The translations under genes and the position numbers were made by a program. The notes under the pieces are model-generated. The model had not been told where the DNA came from and made no database searches. It was given only the letters and a program-made list of their open reading frames with translations. A DNA stretch of 64,000 bases from Nonomuraea dietziae (GTDB lineage Bacteria; Actinomycetota; Actinomycetes; Streptosporangiales; Streptosporangiaceae). The stretch spans positions 248,001 through 312,000 of the forward strand of contig NZ_JACIBV010000003.1 in the NCBI RefSeq assembly GCF_014195505.1. The letters run 5' to 3'. The number at the start of each line of letters is the position of its first letter. Within the stretch, counting starts at the first letter, position 1. This document shows, piece by piece, positions 60,630-64,000 of this stretch.

Positions 60630-61420
60630 GGGGTTGTTCCTTTCACGGGGGTTACTGAACCCAGGTCATAGAGCACCTGGGGGACTTTGGTCAGCGGGTG
60701 GGGGACCACTCGCGCCTCGACGCCGAAAACGTCGCTGAGGAGGGACTCGGTGAGGACGGTGTCCGGGGGGCCGAACGCCACGAGGCAGCCCTTGGACAGC
60801 ACTGCCAACCGGTCGCATACCGACGCGGCGAGGTTGAGATCGTGCAGGGTGATCAGCACGCTGAGGCCGGAGCTCCTGAGTAGCGACAGCAGGCGGATCT
60901 GGTGATGGAGGTCCAGATGGTTGGTCGGCTCGTCGAGGATCAGCAGCCGGGGCTCCTGAACCAGGGCGCGGGCGATCAGCACCCGCTGTCGCTCGCCGCC
61001 GGACAGCGACAGCACGCCCCGATCGGCCAGGTGGAGCACCTCCATCTGTGCCATGGCGTCGCGGCACAGCTCCAGCTCGCGTGCGCTGAGCGCCTGGTTG
61101 CCCGACAGGTGCGGGGTACGGCCCAGCGCGACGACCTCTCGGACGGTGAAGTCGAGGTCCGCCCCGCCCTCCTGGGTGAGCGCCGCGACGATGCGGGCGC
61201 TGTCGCGCAGCGGCATGTCCGTCAGCTCCGCGCCGTCGATCCAGACGGCGCCCGTCGTCGGGCGCTGCGCCCGGTACACGCATCGCAGGGCGGTCGTCTT
61301 CCCCGAGCCGTTGGGGCCGATCATCCCCACGATCTGCCCGGGCTCTACGGTGATCGACAGGCCTTGGAGCAGCCTCGCGCCGTCGATGGATACCGAGATG
61401 TCATCGATCAGCAGGCTCAT
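60626..61420 (-). CDS. Iron-siderophore ABC transporter ATPase
   Basis: A 264-residue FecE/FhuC-type ATPase. Walker A GPNGSGKT at 35-42, signature LSGGERQR at 139-146, Walker B LLILDEP at 159-165, H-loop His193. It starts 2 bp after the permease stop and its own stop overlaps the binding-protein start. Powers ferric-siderophore import from the cytoplasmic side. Confidence 0.93.
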   Translation of the reverse strand: MSLLIDDISVSIDGARLLQGLSITVEPGQIVGMIGPNGSGKTTALRCVYRAQRPTTGAVWIDGAELTDMPLRDSARIVAALTQEGGADLDFTVREVVALGRTPHLSGNQALSARELELCRDAMAQMEVLHLADRGVLSLSGGERQRVLIARALVQEPRLLILDEPTNHLDLHHQIRLLSLLRSSGLSVLITLHDLNLAASVCDRLAVLSKGCLVAFGPPDTVLTESLLSDVFGVEARVVPHPLTKVPQVLYDLGSVTPVKGTTP

Positions 61421-61422
61421 CC

Positions 61423-62514
61423 TCAGCGCCCCCCGAACAGATAGCCGCGACGGCGCAGCAGGATGACGAAGACCGGAACGCCCACCAGGGCGGTGATCGC
61501 CCCGATGGGAAGTTCACGCGGCGCGACCAGGGTCCTGGCTACGAGGTCCGCCCACACCATGAAGATCGCGCCGACCAGCGGAGCGATCGCGAGAACGCGG
61601 ACATGCGCGGCGCCCACCCACAGGCGCACCAGGTGCGGCATGACCAGTCCGACGAAGCCGATCGCCCCGCTGACGGCCACCATGGCGCCCGTGGCGAGCG
61701 AGGTGAGTACGAACAGCCGGCGGCGTAGCCGTACGCTGTCCACCCCCAGGCTCGCTGAGGTCTCATCACCCAGGGCGAGGACGTCCAGCATCCGGCCGTG
61801 GCGGTGTAGCAGCACGATCGAGACGATCGTCACGACGGCTACCACGGGCAGCGCGCCCCAGGAGGCCGCGCCGAACCCGCCCATCGACCAGAACAGGATC
61901 ATGCTGGTGGCCTCGCCGTCCGGGGCGAAGTAGACGATCACGCTCATGACGGCCTGGAAGCCGAACGCCATGGCCACCCCGGTCAGCACCAGCCGCAGCG
62001 GCGACAACCCTCCGGAGTTGCGGGAGGCGAGATAGACCAGCGTCGAGACCAGGAGCGCCCCCAGGAAGGCTCCGACCGACACCGCGTAGATCCCCATCGC
62101 TGCCATGGCGCCGAAGACGCTGACGAGTACCGCTCCCGCCGAAGCACCCGAGGACACCCCGAGGACGAACGGGTCGGCCAGCGCATTGCGTACCATCGCC
62201 TGGATCGCCACGCCGACGGCGCTCAGTCCTGCCCCGACCAGAACGGCGAGGAGCACACGAGGAGTCCGGACCTGCCAGATGATCTGGTAGGCCGTCACCT
62301 CGTCGGCAGTGATCCTGCCTCCGGTCAGCGCCGCCCACAGGTAGCGGAGCGTCTCTCCAGGTGACACCGCGGCGGCGCCGAGCCCGATGGCCAGCAGGAC
62401 CGACACCACAAGAACGCCGGTGAGGATCACGCAAAGGAGCGGCACGTTGATCGCCGCTGCCCCCGCCGGGGGATTCGGGATTTTCTGGCCGTCGATCCGG
62501 GATGGCTGCTGCAC
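61423..62514 (-). CDS. Iron-siderophore ABC transporter permease (FecCD-type)
   Basis: A 363-residue, about ten-helix FecCD permease: AYQIIWQVRTPRVLLAVLVG, AGLSAVGVAIQAMVRNALAD, PFVLGVSSGASAGAVLVSVF, LGDETSASLGVDSVRLRRRL, GAIGFVGLVMPHLVRLWVGA, RELPIGAITALVGVPVFVIL. Only one permease is encoded, so it must pair with itself or a partner elsewhere. The start is uncertain: ATG 62587-62589 gives a 388-residue form but would put a regulator-like palindrome inside the gene; GTG 62512-62514 gives family length and frees the palindrome. TTG 62545-62547 with GGGGG upstream is a third option. Confidence 0.87.
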   Translation of the reverse strand: MQQPSRIDGQKIPNPPAGAAAINVPLLCVILTGVLVVSVLLAIGLGAAAVSPGETLRYLWAALTGGRITADEVTAYQIIWQVRTPRVLLAVLVGAGLSAVGVAIQAMVRNALADPFVLGVSSGASAGAVLVSVFGAMAAMGIYAVSVGAFLGALLVSTLVYLASRNSGGLSPLRLVLTGVAMAFGFQAVMSVIVYFAPDGEATSMILFWSMGGFGAASWGALPVVAVVTIVSIVLLHRHGRMLDVLALGDETSASLGVDSVRLRRRLFVLTSLATGAMVAVSGAIGFVGLVMPHLVRLWVGAAHVRVLAIAPLVGAIFMVWADLVARTLVAPRELPIGAITALVGVPVFVILLRRRGYLFGGR

Positions 62515-62567
62515 GTCCGGGACCGGAGGTCCCCCTGCGCCGGACAAGTTACGGACACCCCCAACAA

Positions 62568-62582
62568 CGATAACGGTTTTCG
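62568..62582. promoter_or_regulatory. Fur/Zur-like palindrome upstream of the iron operon
   Basis: CGATAACGGTTTTCG is an imperfect 15-bp palindrome (12 of 15 positions symmetric) of the form CGAwAAC-s-GTTwTCG, like boxes of actinobacterial Fur/Zur regulators. It lies 54 bp before the preferred permease start. It is not an IdeR-type box. Confidence 0.4.
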
Positions 62583-62660
62583 TGACCATAGCATGGTGGA
62601 TATCAGGCACAGCCGAGACCGATCTCGCCAGGTCACGCGTCACGGATGTCCTTGACGCCG

Positions 62661-63782
62661 CTAATGCAGCGTCGCCATGCGGGTACGTCGTGCGGCGGGC
62701 GACACCCATGCCAGGACGAGCGCGGCCACGGCGGCCCAGAGTGCGGTGAGGACGGGCATGAGGGGACTGATCTCGTACAGGGCGGCGCCCAGGAGGGGGC
62801 CGACGATGAAGGTGGCGCCGATGGTGGCGTTCACGAGGCCCGAGATCGAGCGCTGTTGCGTGGGTTCGGCGACGAGGGTTGATGCGGCGGTGAAGCCGGG
62901 GATCGCGAGGCCCAACCCCAGGGCGAGCAGGCCGAAGGATGCGGAGATCAGCCAGAGGCTGTCAGCGAGGGCGAGCAGCGCTGGGGATGCCGGCGCGGAG
63001 CAGGCGCAGGACCGGCCAGCCGAGCGCCGGAACCGCGCCGCCCTGCACCGCGACGAGTATCAACCCGGCGGTGAACAGTGAGATGCCCACTGCGCCGGCG
63101 GTCTCCTGCGGCCCGAGATGAAGGCGGTCGACAACCAGGAAGCCGAGGATCACTTGGACCAGGCCGAGGGACAGGTAGAGGCAGAAGCTGATCGCGAGGA
63201 GCGGCCACAGCCGGGCGTCCCACGGGCGCAACTGCGGGCCGCCGGGTTCGGACGAGGCCTTCGCGTGCGGGGGGCGTACGGTCGCCAGAACCCAGACGGA
63301 AAGGAGCAGGCACAGGACGGCGGCGAGGTAGAGCGGGAGCATGAGCGACACCACGGCCAGTGCGCCGCCTCCGGCGGGACCTAGGACGAGGGAGACGCCT
63401 TGCGCCGCGCCGACCATACCGGTCGCACGAGTGCGTTCGGCCTCCATGGTGGCGTGGCGGCCGTGCCGGCGACCGCCAGGGCGGCGACTCCGGCGCCGAA
63501 GAGGACACTGCGGGTGACGAGCATCAGGGCGAACACGACGGGCGTGGGCATCGCGCCGTCGAGACCGATGGCGGCGACGATCGCGAATCCGGCCAGCCCT
63601 GTGGTGGCAAGCCCGAGCCCCGACAGCAGGACCAGACGTAGTCCGATCCTCCGTAAGGCGTGTCCCCGCAGCAGGCTGGCGATGGTCAGGGCGGTGGCGG
63701 CGACGGTGATGACCAGGCCCAGCTGGGTCTCGGTCAGCTTCAGCTCACGTGAGAGCGGTGCCAGGACCGGGACGAGGCTCAT
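62661..63782 (-). pseudogene. MFS transporter with two frameshifts
   Basis: Three frames in order form one 12-helix MFS protein of about 370 residues: MSLVPVLAPLSRELKLTETQ to ALAVAGTAATPPW; EAERTRATGMVGAAQGVSLV to LVAVQGGAVPALGWPVLRLL; then LLALADSLWLISASFGLLAL to ALVLAWVSPAARRTRMATLH. The breaks are near 63445 and 62980. All the helices are kept, so the decay is recent or the breaks are assembly errors. It starts where the family usually has a few more residues, and a different gene fragment starts on the other strand at that point. Confidence 0.75.
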
Positions 63783-63806
63783 GAGTGGCTACGGCGGGTT
63801 GCCAAT

Positions 63807-64000
63807 ATGTTGCGCAAGCCTGTCGGCCTCAAGGCCCACAGCGAACTGCTTACCGCCACAGGCTGGCTGGCGCTGCTAGTGGGGTGTCTGGAGTACGACA
63901 TGGGCCTCAGGACTGCGGCAGAAGTGACCCGAGCTGCAGCTCACAAACTCGGCGAAGAAGCAGGCAACACCGAGATCATCGGGTGGTCGCATGAGATGTC
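63807..64000 (+). CDS. Regulator-type protein fragment (helical repeat part), continues past window
   Basis: The frame, open upstream of ATG 63807 too, reads ELLTATGWLALLVGCLEYDM, GLRTAAEVTRAAAHKLGEEA and GNTEIIGWSHEM. This is the TPR-like C-terminal part of long actinomycete XRE-type regulators (recalled pattern). The DNA-binding N-terminus is missing because the MFS pseudogene starts here on the other strand. The gene runs off the window end, so its length is unknown; probably a fragment. Confidence 0.5.
   Translation, partial: MLRKPVGLKAHSELLTATGWLALLVGCLEYDMGLRTAAEVTRAAAHKLGEEAGNTEIIGWSHEM

Noticed and set aside
1..64000. Search for a secondary-metabolite cluster, tRNA or rRNA genes
   Set aside because: No PKS, NRPS, terpene synthase or RiPP-type genes and no recognisable tRNA or rRNA were seen by eye; a weak tRNA could still be missed without a covariance search.

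Overview
The window is high-GC actinomycete DNA. Codon usage, many GTG starts, Lsr2, HxlR/MarR/ROK regulators, a Tat-secreted sugar enzyme and an ECF sigma factor fused to a SnoaL-like domain all fit. The gene mix looks most like Streptosporangiales (Nonomuraea-type); that placement is inference from remembered families. Broken transposases of about ten families and many decayed genes suggest an accessory, arm-like part of a chromosome. No rRNA, tRNA, CRISPR array or large biosynthetic cluster was seen.

Region 1 (1-16 kb): small regulator/enzyme modules among IS debris. Three HxlR-type regulators (4037-4717, 5358-6008, 11649-12284) are each divergent from an enzyme gene or operon: a PPOX-family flavoprotein, DUF899 plus an MFS exporter, and an NmrA-like dehydrogenase. 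The spacers carry candidate operators, two of which share a TTAGGAG half-site. Two DHFR/RibD-like reductases, two more PPOX proteins, a MarR-alpha/beta hydrolase pair and a secreted protein of no known family complete it. Broken genes include a Gfo/Idh/MocA oxidoreductase, a lipoprotein and a small conserved protein.

Region 2 (17-36 kb): a carbohydrate-use locus. On the minus strand lie a sugar ABC importer (lipoprotein and two permeases, no ATPase) and a DUF5107 protein. Divergent from it are a ROK repressor, two large secreted DUF4091 proteins (one with a C-terminal propeller, one with paired F5/8-C-like domains) and a secreted GH43 arabinanase-like enzyme with a C-terminal carbohydrate-binding-like domain. 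An SDR epimerase-like gene and an SGNH esterase follow. The parts fit a system that cuts, de-esterifies and imports an arabinose-containing or related plant or cell-wall glycan.

Region 3 (36-43 kb): a transposon graveyard with IS630, IS5, ISL3 and IS4 remnants, a group II intron 3' end inside an IS5 transposase, and an IS5-type element with both inverted repeats but a shortened transposase. A lone Roadblock/LC7 gene lies at its edge.

Region 4 (43-51 kb): an AHL-lactonase-like metallo-hydrolase, a frameshifted HAD phosphatase, an SDR, then a same-strand series of ECF sigma factor, cupin, MFS exporter, DUF899 and alpha/beta hydrolase.

Region 5 (51-58 kb): IS remnants, an IS701 element with a nonsense mutation, Lsr2, several orphan small genes, and a paralogue of the secreted protein from region 1.

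Region 6 (58-64 kb): an iron-siderophore-type uptake operon (permease, ATPase, binding lipoprotein, MFS protein) with a metal-regulator-like palindrome upstream, a twice-frameshifted MFS gene, and the start of another gene fragment at the window edge.
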